From Lysobacteraceae bacterium CU05-9 (GTDB taxonomy: Bacteria > Pseudomonadota > Gammaproteobacteria > Xanthomonadales > Xanthomonadaceae), in contig SWJS01000001.1 in NCBI GenBank assembly GCA_007556525.1, positions 464,346 through 528,345 of the forward strand: DNA of 64,000 bases. Direction: 5' to 3'. Below, one piece after another: positions 31,781 through 42,846 of this stretch. Every line of letters begins with the position of its first letter. The first letter of the stretch is position 1. A program made the position numbers and the translations under genes. Under the pieces are notes generated by a model. It made no database searches and was not told where the DNA came from. It was given only the letters and a program-made list of their open reading frames with translations.

Positions 31781-34384
31781 TTACGCAGCGGATTCCGCAA
31801 CTTTGTTCGCAGCTTCCTGATACTCAGGCAACTGATCGAAGTTCATGTAACGGTAGATTTCTGCGCCGTGTTCGTTCACGACACCGATTTCCGCCATGTA
31901 CTCTTCGCGTGTTGGAATGCGACCCAGACGCGAACAGATCGCGGCGAGTTCCGCCGAACCCAAGTACACGTTCGTGTTTCGACCCAAGCGGTTCGGGAAG
32001 TTACGCGTCGATGTCGAGAACACCGTTGCGCCTTCGCGTGCCTGTGCCTGGTTACCCATGCACAACGAACAACCCGGCATTTCCATGCGTGCGCCTGCGG
32101 TACCAAACGTCGCGTACACGCCTTCAGCCGTCAGTTCGCTGGCATCCATCTTCGTTGGTGGAGCAACCCACAAACGCGTTGGAATATCGCGTTCACCATT
32201 CAACAGCTTGGCTGCTGCACGAAAGTGACCGATGTTGGTCATGCACGAACCGATGAAGACTTCATCGATCTTGTTACCGGCAACCTCGGACATCGTCTTG
32301 ACGTCGTCCGGATCGTTCGGGCAAGCAACGATTGGTTCGATGATTTCGTTCAAATCGATTTCGATCACGGCTGCGTAATCTGCATCCGCATCACCTTCAA
32401 GCAACTGTGGATTGGCAACCCATGCTTCCATCGCGTTGATACGGCGTTGCAACGAACGTGCATCGGCGTAACCTTCCGAGATCATCCAACGCAGCAACGT
32501 GATGTTCGAGTTCAAGTACTCGATGATCGGTTCCTTATCGAGCTTCACCGTACAACCGGCGGCCGAACGTTCTGCAGACGCGTCGGTCAGTTCGAACGCT
32601 TGCTCGATCTTCAACTGCGGCAGACCTTCGATTTCGAGGATGCGACCGGAGAAGATGTTTTTCTTACCTTGTTTCGCAACCGTCAACAGACCTTGCTTGA
32701 TCGCGTACAACGGAATTGCATTGACCAAATCACGCAACGTAACGCCCGGCTGCATTTCACCCTTGAAGCGAACCAAAACCGACTCCGGCATATCCAACGG
32801 CATCACGCCAGTTGCCGCCGCAAATGCAACGAGACCCGAACCCGCTGGGAACGAGATGCCAATCGGGAAACGCGTGTGCGAGTCACCACCGGTGCCGACC
32901 GTATCCGGCAGCAACATGCGGTTCAACCACGAGTGGATGATGCCGTCGCCCGGACGCAGCGAAATGCCGCCAAGGTTCGAGATGAAGTCCGGCAGCGTGT
33001 GATGCGTGACAACGTCGACTGGCTTCGGATAAGCCGCGGTGTGACAGAACGATTGCATGACCAAGTCAGCCGAGAAGCCCAGGCATGCCAAGTCCTTCAA
33101 CTCGTCACGCGTCATTGGACCCGTCGTATCTTGCGAGCCCACCGACGTCATGCGCGGTTCGCAGTATGTACCTGGACGAACGCCCTTGCCTTCTGGCAGA
33201 CCGCATGCGCGACCGACCATCTTCTGAGCGAGCGTATAACCCTTACCCGTATCTTCCGGATTGTGCGGCAGACGGAACAGCGTCGATGCTTCCAGACCCA
33301 GTGCTTCGCGTGCCTTCGCAGTCAAGCCACGGCCGACGATCAATGGAATACGACCACCTGCACGGACTTCGTCCAGCAACACGTCGGACTTGAGGGTGAA
33401 GTCAGCGATTTTGACACCGTCCTTCAATGCAACGCCTTCATAAGGACGCAGCTCAACGACGTCGCCCATGTTCATTTGCGAAACATCGAGTTCGATTGGC
33501 AGCGCGCCTGCGTCTTCCATGGTGTTATAAAAAATCGGCGCAATCTTCGAGCCCAGGCAAACACCGCCGAAGCGCTTGTTCGGAATGAAAGGAATGTCTT
33601 CGCCTGTGAACCACAGCACCGAGTTGGTGGCCGACTTACGCGATGAACCCGTACCGACAACGTCACCGACGTAAGCAACCAAGTTGCCCTTATCCTTCAA
33701 CGAGTTGATGAAATTGACTGGGCCGCGGACGCCGTCTTGTTCCGGCTCGATACCATCGCGCTTGTTCTTCAACATTGCCAATGCGTGCAAAGGAATGTCA
33801 GGACGCGTCGTTGCATCCGGCGCCGGCGACAGATCGTCGGTATTCGTTTCACCGGTGACCTTGAACACCGTAATCGTCATCGACTCAGGCACTTCCGGCT
33901 TCGACGTAAACCATTCCGCATCCGCCCACGATTGCAGCACCGACTTTGCATTCTCGTTACCGGCCTTCGCCTTCTCTTCGACGTCATGGAACGCATCAAA
34001 AACCAACAACGTATGCTTCAACGCATCCGCTGCGATCGTGCCAACCGTTGCATCATCCAATAGATCCACGAGTGGCATCACGTTGTAACCACCGAGCATG
34101 GTGCCCAACAACTTCGTCGCTTCTTCGCGCGAGATCAGCTTGTTGACTTCAGCGCCCTTCGCGATGTCGGCAAGGAACGCGGCCTTTACACGTGCCGCGT
34201 CATCGACGCCCGCTGGAACGCGTTCGCGCAACAAGTCAAGCAGGAAACCTTCTTCGCCGGTCGGTGGATTCTTGAGAAGCTCCACCACATCCGCAGTTTG
34301 CTGCGCGTTCAAAGGCAGTGGTGGGATACCCAGAGCGGCGCGATCGGCGACGTGCTGGCGGTAATTCTCAAGCATTGATGACAT
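31781..34384 (-). CDS. acnB: Aconitate hydratase B
   Basis: The main TCA-cycle aconitase, converting citrate to isocitrate with a [4Fe-4S] cluster. The protein has 867 residues. The AcnB-specific N-terminal HEAT-like domain starts [25 protein letters not shown], and a swivel domain with [21 protein letters not shown] follows. The cluster cysteines lie in [12 protein letters not shown] and [10 protein letters not shown] towards the C-terminus. GAGGA lies seven bases before the ATG. It is divergent from acnA, so both aconitases share one control region. Confidence 0.97.
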   Translation of the reverse strand: MSSMLENYRQHVADRAALGIPPLPLNAQQTADVVELLKNPPTGEEGFLLDLLRERVPAGVDDAARVKAAFLADIAKGAEVNKLISREEATKLLGTMLGGYNVMPLVDLLDDATVGTIAADALKHTLLVFDAFHDVEEKAKAGNENAKSVLQSWADAEWFTSKPEVPESMTITVFKVTGETNTDDLSPAPDATTRPDIPLHALAMLKNKRDGIEPEQDGVRGPVNFINSLKDKGNLVAYVGDVVGTGSSRKSATNSVLWFTGEDIPFIPNKRFGGVCLGSKIAPIFYNTMEDAGALPIELDVSQMNMGDVVELRPYEGVALKDGVKIADFTLKSDVLLDEVRAGGRIPLIVGRGLTAKAREALGLEASTLFRLPHNPEDTGKGYTLAQKMVGRACGLPEGKGVRPGTYCEPRMTSVGSQDTTGPMTRDELKDLACLGFSADLVMQSFCHTAAYPKPVDVVTHHTLPDFISNLGGISLRPGDGIIHSWLNRMLLPDTVGTGGDSHTRFPIGISFPAGSGLVAFAAATGVMPLDMPESVLVRFKGEMQPGVTLRDLVNAIPLYAIKQGLLTVAKQGKKNIFSGRILEIEGLPQLKIEQAFELTDASAERSAAGCTVKLDKEPIIEYLNSNITLLRWMISEGYADARSLQRRINAMEAWVANPQLLEGDADADYAAVIEIDLNEIIEPIVACPNDPDDVKTMSEVAGNKIDEVFIGSCMTNIGHFRAAAKLLNGERDIPTRLWVAPPTKMDASELTAEGVYATFGTAGARMEMPGCSLCMGNQAQAREGATVFSTSTRNFPNRLGRNTNVYLGSAELAAICSRLGRIPTREEYMAEIGVVNEHGAEIYRYMNFDQLPEYQEAANKVAESAA

Positions 34385-34471
34385 GCAAAATCCTCAGTTG
34401 AATTGAAAGCGCGAACTGCCCGCGCTTAGCCCCATAATTGTGCCAAAAATGACCGTTTTTTTCAAGTCAAG

Positions 34472-34520
34472 CACCCCACTTTCGCATGGGTTAAACATGA
34501 ATTTCGTATGATAGTGGGTG
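34472..34520. promoter_or_regulatory. Imperfect inverted repeat in the acnB-acnA divergent control region
   Basis: CACCCCACT at 34472-34480 and AGTGGGTG at 34513-34520 form an 8-9 bp imperfect dyad with a 32-base spacer. It lies between the divergent starts and 25 bp before the acnA ATG. It could be an operator or an RNA stem in the acnA leader. No known motif was recognised. Confidence 0.35.
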
Positions 34521-34545
34521 AAGTTATCGTGCAAGGAGAAACACC

Positions 34546-37311
34546 ATGTTGGACACATTCAATACCAAGCGAAAACTCGACGTCCAGGGAAAGTCGTTGA
34601 GCTACTACTCGCTGCCGGCGTTGGGCGAGAAATTTGATATCTCCCATCTGCCGTTTGCCATGAAGATTCTCCTGGAGAACTTGCTGCGCCACGAAGATGG
34701 TGGGCAGACCGTTGGACCGGAACATATCGAAGCGGTCGCGAAGTGGGATTCATCGAAGGCATCCGACCAGGAGATTGCGTTTATGCCTGCGCGTGTTTTG
34801 CTGCAGGACTTTACCGGCGTTCCGTGCGTCGTCGACCTCGCCGCAATGCGCGATGCCGTGACCAACCTCGGTGGCAATGCAAGCCAGATCAACCCATTGA
34901 TTCCGTCGGAGCTCGTCATTGACCACTCCGTGCAAGTTGACGTGTTTGGCCGCAACGATGCGTTGGACTTGAACGCCAAGATTGAATTTCAGCGCAACGG
35001 TGAGCGTTATGCGTTTTTGAAATGGGGTCAAAACGCTTTCCAAGACTTCAAGGTCGTCCCACCGGAAACCGGCATCGTGCACCAAGTAAACCTTGAGCAT
35101 CTCGCGCGTGTCGTTATGGAACGCGAGATTGATGGTGAAGCGTTTGCTTATCCGGACACCGTGTTTGGTACGGACTCGCACACCACGATGATCAACGGCA
35201 TCGGCGTCCTCGGTTGGGGCGTTGGTGGCATTGAAGCGGAAGCGGCGATGTTGGGACAACCTTCCTCGATGCTCATTCCTGAAGTCGTCGGCTTCAAACT
35301 CACGGGCAAGTTGCCGGAAGGCAGCACCGCGACGGATCTCGTACTCACGGTGACGCAGATGTTGCGGACGCATGGTGTGGTTGGAAAGTTTGTGGAGTTT
35401 TTTGGCGAAGGCTTGCAGCACTTGCCGTTGGCAGATCGCGCGACGATTGCAAACATGGCGCCGGAATATGGCGCGACGTGCGGTATTTTCCCGGTTGATG
35501 ACGAGTCGCTTCGTTACATGCGCTTGTCCGGTCGCAGTGAAGAAAATATCGCCGTTGTCGAAGCGTATGCGAAGGCGCAAGGTCTGTGGCATGAGCCAGG
35601 ACAAGCTGCCGCGAAATACAGCGCTGTTCTTGAGTTGGATATGTCGACGGTCGTTGCATCGCTGGCCGGTCCGAAGCGTCCGCAGGATCGCGTTTTGCTG
35701 TCGGACATGAAAAAGAACTTCGAAGAGACAATCTGCGATCACATCGTCAGCCGTTTGCCGAAACCAAGTTCGGTTGAGCGTTTGCTCGATGAAGGTGGTG
35801 GTCAACATCAATCCGAACGCTTGGCCGCGAAGCCAGCCGTCAGCAAGGTCACACTGGACGAGGTCGAATGCGAACTGACCGACGGCTCGGTTGTGATTGC
35901 GGCAATTACTTCCTGTACGAATACGTCGAACCCTGCCGTGATGTTGGCGGCCGGTTTGCTTGCTCGTAATGCGAATGCGAAAGGCATCAAGTCGAAGGCA
36001 TGGGTCAAGACTTCTTTGGCACCGGGCTCCAAGGTGGTCACCGACTACTTGAAACAAGCGGACCTGCTTGATGATTTGGAAGCATTGGGTTTCTACCTCG
36101 TGGGTTACGGTTGCACAACTTGTATCGGTAACTCGGGCCCACTTGCACAACCGGTGTCGGCTGCGATTGCGCAGAATGATTTGGCGGTGGCGGGTGTTTT
36201 GTCAGGGAACCGCAACTTCGAAGGCCGCATCCATCAGGAAGTGAAATTGAATTTCCTCGCGTCCCCTCCTCTCGTGGTGGCATACGCGATTGCCGGCACG
36301 CTCGATATCGACATGACCAAGGATCCGATCGCAAAGGATCGCGATGGCAACGATGTTTACTTGAAGGACATTTGGCCGACCTCAGCGGAAATTGCGGATA
36401 TGATCCGTCAAACGATTTCGCCTGAAATGTTTGCCAAAAACTACTCCGATGTCTTCAAGGGCGACGAACGCTGGAACAATATCGATGCACCGAAGGGTGA
36501 GCGCTTCGAATGGAATGGTGATTCGACGTACATCAAGAATCCACCTTACTTCGACGGCATGACGATGGAAGTCGGCAAGATCAACGACATCTCCGGCGCA
36601 CGCGTCCTCGGTTTATTTGGTGATTCGATCACGACGGACCACATCTCACCTGCGGGGAACATCAAGGCAGACTCGCCTGCTGGATTGTTCCTGCAAAGCC
36701 GTGGCGTGAAGCCGGTGGATTTCAACTCCTACGGTTCCCGTCGTGGCAATGATGACGTGATGGTGCGCGGTACTTTTGCAAATATCCGTATCAAAAACTT
36801 GATGATGGACGGCAAGGAAGGCGGCTACACGAAGTACTTCGCCGACAAGGATGCTGCGGGCGAAGACATGTCGATCTACGATGCTTCGATGCGCTATCAA
36901 TCCGAAGGCACGCCACTGATTGTCATGGCAGGCAAGGAATACGGCACGGGCTCGTCACGTGACTGGGCTGCGAAGGGCACCAACCTTCTCGGCGTCAAGG
37001 CGGTGATCACCGAGAGCTTCGAACGCATTCACCGTTCGAACTTGGTGGGAATGGGCGTGTTGCCGCTGCAATTCCAGGATGGCATCAATGCCATTACGCT
37101 CGGACTCGATGGTTCGGAAACGTTCGACATTACGGGGCTCGATGATGGCGCTTCCAAAACTGCCACCGTCACCGCCACCCGCCGCGATGGATCGACGAAG
37201 GAGTTTACGGTCAATGTGTTGTTGCTGACCCCGAAGGAAGTGGAGTATTTCCGCAACGGTGGCATTTTGCAGTACGTGCTCCGACAGCTTGCCAGCAAGC
37301 ACGCGGCGTAG
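34546..37311 (+). CDS. acnA: Aconitate hydratase A
   Basis: The IRP1-like aconitase of 921 residues. It starts MLDTFNTKRKLDVQGKSLSYYSL with AAGGAG ahead of the ATG. GTDSHTTMINGIGVLGWGVGGIEAE, ITSCTNTSNP (first cluster cysteine) and GYGCTTCIGNSGPL (the other two) are all present. The C-terminal swivel domain has YGTGSSRDWAAKGTNLLGVKAV. In relatives AcnA works under oxidative or iron stress, and it also acts in the methylcitrate cycle in some. It is transcribed away from acnB. Confidence 0.97.
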   Translation: MLDTFNTKRKLDVQGKSLSYYSLPALGEKFDISHLPFAMKILLENLLRHEDGGQTVGPEHIEAVAKWDSSKASDQEIAFMPARVLLQDFTGVPCVVDLAAMRDAVTNLGGNASQINPLIPSELVIDHSVQVDVFGRNDALDLNAKIEFQRNGERYAFLKWGQNAFQDFKVVPPETGIVHQVNLEHLARVVMEREIDGEAFAYPDTVFGTDSHTTMINGIGVLGWGVGGIEAEAAMLGQPSSMLIPEVVGFKLTGKLPEGSTATDLVLTVTQMLRTHGVVGKFVEFFGEGLQHLPLADRATIANMAPEYGATCGIFPVDDESLRYMRLSGRSEENIAVVEAYAKAQGLWHEPGQAAAKYSAVLELDMSTVVASLAGPKRPQDRVLLSDMKKNFEETICDHIVSRLPKPSSVERLLDEGGGQHQSERLAAKPAVSKVTLDEVECELTDGSVVIAAITSCTNTSNPAVMLAAGLLARNANAKGIKSKAWVKTSLAPGSKVVTDYLKQADLLDDLEALGFYLVGYGCTTCIGNSGPLAQPVSAAIAQNDLAVAGVLSGNRNFEGRIHQEVKLNFLASPPLVVAYAIAGTLDIDMTKDPIAKDRDGNDVYLKDIWPTSAEIADMIRQTISPEMFAKNYSDVFKGDERWNNIDAPKGERFEWNGDSTYIKNPPYFDGMTMEVGKINDISGARVLGLFGDSITTDHISPAGNIKADSPAGLFLQSRGVKPVDFNSYGSRRGNDDVMVRGTFANIRIKNLMMDGKEGGYTKYFADKDAAGEDMSIYDASMRYQSEGTPLIVMAGKEYGTGSSRDWAAKGTNLLGVKAVITESFERIHRSNLVGMGVLPLQFQDGINAITLGLDGSETFDITGLDDGASKTATVTATRRDGSTKEFTVNVLLLTPKEVEYFRNGGILQYVLRQLASKHAA

Positions 37312-37325
37312 TTTTTCGCCATACG

Positions 37326-37354
37326 AAAGCCCCATTCAGCGAATGGGGCTTTTT
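37326..37354 (+). terminator. Rho-independent terminator after acnA
   Basis: AAAGCCCCATTC pairs with GAATGGGGCTTT across a short AGC loop, running straight into a T-tract, 15 bp after the acnA stop. Confidence 0.93.
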
Positions 37355-37462
37355 CAGCTGAATTCTTGATAAATCAGGGAAGTTCTAATACGCTGAATAG
37401 ATACGTATGCAGTGGCGCAATCGTGCGCCCAAGCACCAACCTTTCAGGGAAGTACGAAGCAG

Positions 37463-39145
37463 ATGTCAGAATCAATGCCGTGGTTAGATAGCTATCCAGA
37501 AGGTGTTCCGGCCGAAATCAATCCGGATGCCTATTCGTCCATCAACGCGGTATTCGACGATGCCATCGCGAAGTACGGGAATCGACCTGCTTTTCACAGC
37601 ATGGGCACGACGATCACCTACTCCGAACTCAATGGTTATGTGGATGAGTTTGCTTCGTATTTGATCAATGTTTTGAAATTGCAGAAAGGTGACCGCATCG
37701 CCATCATGATGCCGAACTGTTTGCAGTATCCGATTGCGATTTTCGGCGCCCTGCGTGCTGGCTTGATCGTCGTCAACACGAACCCGATGTACACGCCGCG
37801 TGAGTTGAAGCATCAGCTCTGCGACAGTGGCGCTTCCGCAATTGTCGTTCTCGACAACTTCGCATCGACGGTTGAGAAGGTTCTCTCTGAGTGTCCGGTG
37901 AAGACCGTGATCACCACCGGACTTGGCGATCGCTTGAGCGGTTTGAAAAAGCCAATCGTCAACTTCGTCGTCAAGTACGTCAAGAAGATGGTCCCTGCTT
38001 TCAACATTCCAGGCGCGATCCGTTTCAATGATGCGTTGGCTCAAGGTAAGGGCAAGTCGTTCACGCGTCCGGAAGTGACGAATGACGATACGGCGTTTTT
38101 GCAGTACACCGGTGGTACCACGGGTGTTGCGAAGGGCGCTGTGCTTCTGCATCGCAATCTCGTTGCGAACATGGAGCAAGCTTCTGCGTGGGTTGGCAAG
38201 GACGTCCGCCTCGGTCAGGAAATCATCATCACTGCCCTGCCGCTGTATCACATCTTTGCGTTGACGGCGAACTTGTTGGTCTTCATGAAGTTCGGTGCAT
38301 TGAACTGGCTGATCACGAATCCGCGCGATATGCCTAATTTCGTGAAGGAATTGGCGAAATCGAATTTCACCGCGATCACCGGCGTCAACACGTTATTCAA
38401 CGGTCTATTGAATACCGAAGGTTTCGACAAGCTCGATTTCTCCAAGTTGCATCTGGCTCTCGGCGGCGGCATGGCTGTGCAACGTCCAGTCGCTGATCGC
38501 TGGAAGAAAGTCACCGGCGTCACTCTGGTTGAAGCCTATGGTCTGACCGAAACTTCACCTGCTGCAATGATCAACCCGATCACGTTGCAAGACTATAACG
38601 GTGCGATTGGTTTGCCACTGCCATCCACCGATGCGAAGGTCATCGATGATGACGGCAACACGCTTGCCCGCGGCGAAGTTGGTGAGCTGTGCATCAAGGG
38701 TCCGCAAGTCATGAAGGGTTACTGGCGTCGTCCCGATGAAACCGCGAAGGTTCTCGATGCGGATGGTTGGTTGAAGACGGGTGACATTGCGAAAATGGAT
38801 GAGCAAGGCTACCTGTACATTGTCGATCGCAAGAAGGACATGATTCTCGTCTCCGGCTTCAACGTCTATCCAAACGAAATCGAAGACACGATGGCAGCGA
38901 TGCCGGGCATTGCGGAAGTTGCCGCAATCGGTGTCGACGATGAGCATTCGGGTGAAGCGGTGAAACTGTTTGTCGTTCGTAAGGACCCTGCCCTGACGGA
39001 AGCTCAGGTCAAGGAATTCGCGCATGCCAACTTGACGGGCTACAAGCGTCCACGTCATGTGGAGTTCGCAGATGAGTTGCCGAAGACGAACGTCGGTAAG
39101 ATCCTGCGCCGTGAATTGCGCGACAGAGAAAAGGCGAAAGGCTGA
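37463..39145 (+). CDS. fadD: Long-chain fatty-acid-CoA ligase
   Basis: It activates exogenous long-chain fatty acids to acyl-CoA at the inner membrane. The ATG at 37463 ([19 protein letters not shown]) is preferred over the longer in-frame start at 37412, which adds unconserved residues. The AMP-binding P-loop is [12 protein letters not shown], near residue 215; [10 protein letters not shown] and [23 protein letters not shown] are the adenylate motifs. The protein is 560 residues. The stop is followed by a 7-bp-period repeat and a shared terminator with lysS. Confidence 0.94.
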   Translation: MSESMPWLDSYPEGVPAEINPDAYSSINAVFDDAIAKYGNRPAFHSMGTTITYSELNGYVDEFASYLINVLKLQKGDRIAIMMPNCLQYPIAIFGALRAGLIVVNTNPMYTPRELKHQLCDSGASAIVVLDNFASTVEKVLSECPVKTVITTGLGDRLSGLKKPIVNFVVKYVKKMVPAFNIPGAIRFNDALAQGKGKSFTRPEVTNDDTAFLQYTGGTTGVAKGAVLLHRNLVANMEQASAWVGKDVRLGQEIIITALPLYHIFALTANLLVFMKFGALNWLITNPRDMPNFVKELAKSNFTAITGVNTLFNGLLNTEGFDKLDFSKLHLALGGGMAVQRPVADRWKKVTGVTLVEAYGLTETSPAAMINPITLQDYNGAIGLPLPSTDAKVIDDDGNTLARGEVGELCIKGPQVMKGYWRRPDETAKVLDADGWLKTGDIAKMDEQGYLYIVDRKKDMILVSGFNVYPNEIEDTMAAMPGIAEVAAIGVDDEHSGEAVKLFVVRKDPALTEAQVKEFAHANLTGYKRPRHVEFADELPKTNVGKILRRELRDREKAKG

Positions 39146-39169
39146 ACCTGAAACTTGAAACTTGAAATG
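39146..39169 (+). repeat. 7-bp tandem repeat after fadD (CTGAAAC type)
   Basis: Directly after the fadD stop the sequence reads CTGAAAC TTGAAAC TTGAAAT, a period of 7. The same unit family recurs at the hrcA 3' end, where it reads CTGAAAT on the coding strand. Confidence 0.65.
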
Positions 39170-39170
39170 A

Positions 39171-39200
39171 AAACGCCGCGAATTAACTTCGCGGCGTTTT
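39171..39200. terminator. Bidirectional terminator between fadD and lysS
   Basis: AAACGCCGCGAA pairs with TTCGCGGCGTTT around a 5-base TTAAC loop; flanking A and T runs make it work for the convergent fadD and lysS transcripts. Confidence 0.9.
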
Positions 39201-39209
39201 GCTTTGTAT

Positions 39210-39241
39210 AGCTTTTACCTTTTACCTCAACGCGAAGCGTC
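39210..39241. repeat. Copy 1 of a dispersed ~32-bp repeat at the lysS end
   Basis: The 32 bases up to the fifth-from-last codon of lysS nearly match 61497-61527 (one gap, about two mismatches). Both contain the heptamer pair TTTTACC/TTACCTT and the core AACGCGAAGCGTC. On the lysS strand the element encodes the last residues DASR and the TGA stop. Confidence 0.8.
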
Positions 39242-40738
39242 CGGCCGCATGTACGGAAACAGTAATACATCGCGAATCGACACCGAGCCCGTCAACAACA
39301 TGACGAAACGGTCGACACCGATGCCGAGACCGCCGGTTGGCGGCAGGCCGACTTCGAGTGCGCGGATGTAGTCCGCATCGTAATGCATGGCTTCGTCGTC
39401 ACCGGAGTCCTTCGCTTCGACTTGCGCCAGGAAGCGAGCGGCCTGGTCTTCCGAGTCGTTCAACTCCGAGAAGCCATTCGCCATTTCCTTGCCGCCGATG
39501 AACAGCTCGAAACGGTCGGTCACTTCAGGATCATGGTCGCGGGCGCGTGCCAATGGCGACACTTCAACTGGATGCTCGGTGATGAAGGTTGGTTGGATCA
39601 GCGTGTCTTCGACCGTCGCCTCAAAAACTTCCAACAACAGCTTGCCCCAACCATACGACGGCTTGAACTTGATCTTCAGGCGTTCGCAGTGAGCACGCAT
39701 TTTGGATACGTCACGGATGTCGTCAGCCGCGATCTCCGGATTCAGCTCGAGAACGGCATCAACCATCGACCAACGGCGGAATTTCGGACCCAGGTCGATC
39801 GTGTTGCCTTCCCATTCCACGGCGGTCGCACCGAGCACGGAAGACGCGACGTCGCGCATCAGATTTTCGGTAAGGTCCATGATTTCGTTGTACGTCGCAT
39901 ACGCTTCATACAGTTCCATCATCGTGAACTCAGGGTTATGACGCGTCGACACGCCTTCGTTACGGAAGTTGCGGTTGATTTCGTAGACGCGCTCGAGGCC
40001 GCCGACAACCAGACGCTTGAGATAAAGCTCAGGCGCAACACGCAGATACAAATCGAGATCCAACGCGTTGTGATGCGTGGCAAAAGGTTTCGCCGTCGCC
40101 CCACCTGGAATGTAATGCATCATCGGCGTTTCAACTTCGAGGAAGCGCCGTGAATCCAACCACTCGCGCATCGCACGGACGATCTTCGAACGCTTCACGA
40201 ACACTTCGCGTGCTTCCGGCGAAACGATGAGATCGACGTAACGCTGACGGTAACGCTGTTCGACATCGCTCAAACCATGGAACTTGTCCGGCAATGGGCG
40301 CAGTGATTTGGTCAACAAACGCAGCTTATCTGCCTTGATCGAAAGCTCGCCGGTCTTGGTGCGCGTCAAAACACCTTCCGCCGCGATGATGTCACCGACG
40401 TCCCACGTTTTGAAACGATCGTAAACATCGCCCAGTTCGCTGCCTTGCAAGTAAAGCTGCAAGGCGCCGGATTCGTCCTGGATTTTGGCAAATGATGCCT
40501 TACCCATGACGCGCTTGAACATCAAACGTCCTGCAACAACAGCGCGCTGACCCACCGATTCCAACGCCTCGGCAGTCCAGTGATCAGCATCGGCAAATTT
40601 CGCATGCAGATCACCGGCGAAATCTTCACGGCGGAAATCATTCGGAAATGCAACGCCCTCTTCGCGCATGGCCGCAAGTTTGGCGCGGCGCTCGGCGATC
40701 AGCTTGTTTTCGTCGATGGGTTGATTGGTATCACTCAT
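39227..40738 (-). CDS. lysS: Lysyl-tRNA synthetase, class II
   Basis: It charges tRNA-Lys. The ATG at 40738 ([21 protein letters not shown]) is chosen over the in-frame start at 40753. An N-terminal OB-fold anticodon domain precedes the class II core: motif 2 is [23 protein letters not shown] in family terms, near residue 265, and motif 3 is [13 protein letters not shown]. The length is 503. The family normally ends shortly after LLFPxMRP; here the tail DASR and stop come from a dispersed repeat. It follows prfB by 18 bp, the common prfB-lysS arrangement. Confidence 0.96.
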   Translation of the reverse strand: MSDTNQPIDENKLIAERRAKLAAMREEGVAFPNDFRREDFAGDLHAKFADADHWTAEALESVGQRAVVAGRLMFKRVMGKASFAKIQDESGALQLYLQGSELGDVYDRFKTWDVGDIIAAEGVLTRTKTGELSIKADKLRLLTKSLRPLPDKFHGLSDVEQRYRQRYVDLIVSPEAREVFVKRSKIVRAMREWLDSRRFLEVETPMMHYIPGGATAKPFATHHNALDLDLYLRVAPELYLKRLVVGGLERVYEINRNFRNEGVSTRHNPEFTMMELYEAYATYNEIMDLTENLMRDVASSVLGATAVEWEGNTIDLGPKFRRWSMVDAVLELNPEIAADDIRDVSKMRAHCERLKIKFKPSYGWGKLLLEVFEATVEDTLIQPTFITEHPVEVSPLARARDHDPEVTDRFELFIGGKEMANGFSELNDSEDQAARFLAQVEAKDSGDDEAMHYDADYIRALEVGLPPTGGLGIGVDRFVMLLTGSVSIRDVLLFPYMRPDASR

Positions 40739-40756
40739 GGTGCATTCCCACAAAAA

Positions 40757-41885
40757 TTAAACTTGATCCGGACGCTTGGAACCCGCGTCGAGACCCATTT
40801 TCAAAGAGGCTTCAACGAACTCGTCGAGATCGCCATCCAACACCTTCTGTGTGTCAGAGCGTTCGATGCCCGTGCGCAAATCCTTGATGCGTGATTGATC
40901 CAAAACATAGTTCCGGATCTGCGAGCCCCAGCCAATGTCAGACTTCGTTGCTTCCAACGCATCCTTCGCGGCGTTGCGCTTCGACATCTCGAGCTCGTAC
41001 AACTTCGCAGCCAACATCTTCATCGCGCGATCGCGGTTCGCGTGCTGCGAGCGCTCGGTCTGACAGGCCACCACCGTGTTCGTCGGAACGTGGGTGATGC
41101 GGACGGCGGATTCGGTTTTGTTAACGTGCTGACCACCGGCGCCCGATGCGCGGTAAACGTCCGTCTTCAAGTCTGCAGGATTGATGTCAATCTCGAAGCT
41201 ATCGTCAACTTCCGGCGAGACGAACACCGAGGTAAAACTCGTATGGCGCTTGTTGTCCGAATCGAACGGCGACTTACGCACCAAACGGTGCACGCCAATT
41301 TCGGTCTTCAACCAGCCGTATGCGTACTCGCCTTCAACGCGGAACGTTGCAGATTTAATGCCAGCGACATCGCCGCCCGAGGCTTCCATCAACTCAACCT
41401 TCCAGCCGCGGGACTCGCCCCAACGCAGATACATACGCAAAAGAATTTCCGCCCAATCCTGCGCTTCCGTTCCACCGGCGCCCGCTTGAACATCTACGAA
41501 TGCGTTTGCTGAATCCATTTCACCGCTGAACATACGGCGGAATTCGAGTTGCTCGATGTCCTTCGTGAAACGTCCGAGATCATCGACGACGGACAAAGCG
41601 GTGTCTTCGTCATCTTCCATTTCGGCGAGCTCGAGCAACTCTTCCGCGCCAACTAGGCCTTCGCCAAGATTGGTTAAGCCAGAGACAACTTTATCGAGGC
41701 TGGAGCGTTCACGGCCAAGCGCCTGGGCCCGCTCGGCGTCGTTCCAGACGTCGGGGCTTTCCAGCTCGCGGTTTACTTCTTCAAGACGTTCGACTTTGCT
41801 GTCAAAGTCAAAGATACCCCCTCAGCGAATCGACGCGCTCACGCAGGTCATCGATTTGCTGACGGACGGGATTGAGTTCAATCAT
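40757..41885 (-). CDS. prfB: Peptide chain release factor 2, made by programmed +1 frameshift
   Basis: RF2 terminates translation at UGA and UAA. The ATG at 41885 reads 25 codons ([21 protein letters not shown], then RGYL) to an in-frame TGA at 41810-41808. A +1 slip at CTTTGAC moves into the main frame, which continues to 40757 for 375 residues in total. The catalytic loop is [16 protein letters not shown], and [14 protein letters not shown] contains the SPF anticodon-like motif. The feature spans the shift and is not a pseudogene. lysS follows. Confidence 0.97.
41807..41822 (-). promoter_or_regulatory. RF2 programmed frameshift site
   Basis: The minus strand reads AGGGGGTATCTTTGAC. AGGGGG is the internal Shine-Dalgarno-like stimulator, CTT the slippery Leu codon 25, and TGA the in-frame stop recognised by RF2 itself. 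This is the classic RF2 autoregulation signal. Confidence 0.97.
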
Positions 41886-41940
41886 GTCGCGTTACTACTT
41901 TCAAAAAGGCGAATCCGCTATTTTAGCAGATCGCACCGCC

Positions 41941-42837
41941 CTACTTTATCCAGAACTTGAAGCGGTCGGTCGGTCGAATTTGAAAAACCGTCCCGCCGAA
42001 TTGAACGTTCAACTTGCCTTTGGTGGCTTCGAACGATGGATCCAACCAGTCACGTTCGAGCGAAGCGCAGCGCGTGACATCGCGCAGATCAATCAGCACA
42101 TCCGTATCGAGCGACGCGGCCGCTGCGTCCGTGCGCATCATGGCATCACCGTCCGCCCAATCCCACATCGCCTTGAGTTCATCGTTCGGTGACATCAGCA
42201 TCGCACGCGAATTCAACTTAGGCACCGACGCCGCCGACGAACTACGCCACGGCCACATCAAGTTGATCGCATGCGCACCGCGGCGTCGACGAGCTTCATT
42301 CACCGGATGGTCGTGCAATGCAATCTGCAAGTCATTGATCACCGAACGCCACGAGCGCGAAGCCTCGTCTCGGGTTTCACCACCCGGAAAGTGCTCGAGC
42401 AAATCCTCACCCAACACATCCCAGGTCGGCGTGAATGAAGTCAATGCACGCGACGACGGCACTCCAAGATACGCGCGATCCGGCAGCGGCCAATGCAACA
42501 CCATGCCGTGTTCATCCAACACACTCTGCAATGACGCAAGTAACGACACGCGCTCGGAATCCGAAATATTGAGCATGTGCCCAAACCCCAACATCACCAC
42601 GCCATTCATATCAGGAACGACGGATGCAGGATCTAACCGCAACCACACCAAATCGGGCGAAGCCAATTCACCATGATCCAAGCGATACGTCGCTTCGACC
42701 AACGGCCACTCTGACTCGTTCAAGCCGGAGAACAACGATGGCGCCTCCACCTGCGATGCCCTCGCGAAACGCAACCGCCATGCATCGGAAAAACTCCCAT
42801 GCAACTCCGACAGTTCGGCGAGCAGCAGCGTGATCAT
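41941..42837 (-). CDS. Conserved hypothetical protein (COG4255-like)
   Basis: The 298-residue protein has no signal peptide or membrane span. It has a Trp- and acid-rich middle (PTWDVLGEDLLEHFPGGETRDEASRSWRSVINDLQIALHDHPVNEARRRRG in part) and INLMWPWRSS near residue 192. In Xanthomonas-like genomes a protein of this kind between greA and prfB is sometimes called a phosphoglycerate-mutase-like regulatory protein (COG4255), from memory. I see no mutase active-site motif, so function is unknown. It begins 9 bp after the greA stop, within the same operon. Confidence 0.75.
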   Translation of the reverse strand: MITLLLAELSELHGSFSDAWRLRFARASQVEAPSLFSGLNESEWPLVEATYRLDHGELASPDLVWLRLDPASVVPDMNGVVMLGFGHMLNISDSERVSLLASLQSVLDEHGMVLHWPLPDRAYLGVPSSRALTSFTPTWDVLGEDLLEHFPGGETRDEASRSWRSVINDLQIALHDHPVNEARRRRGAHAINLMWPWRSSSAASVPKLNSRAMLMSPNDELKAMWDWADGDAMMRTDAAAASLDTDVLIDLRDVTRCASLERDWLDPSFEATKGKLNVQFGGTVFQIRPTDRFKFWIK

Positions 42838-42846
42838 CTCAATGCA

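Noticed and set aside
31868-33646. Long open frame on the plus strand opposite acnB
   Set aside because: It lies within a clear, full-length acnB and its translation is low-complexity Arg/His/Cys-rich with no domain.
41808-41885. prfB as a pseudogene or sequencing error because of an in-frame TGA
   Set aside because: The sequence around TGA is the exact RF2 frameshift signal and the main frame is intact.
41886-42837. Missing recJ between greA and prfB
   Set aside because: I recall recJ near here in some Xanthomonads, but memory of the order is not firm enough, and the gene may lie elsewhere in the genome.
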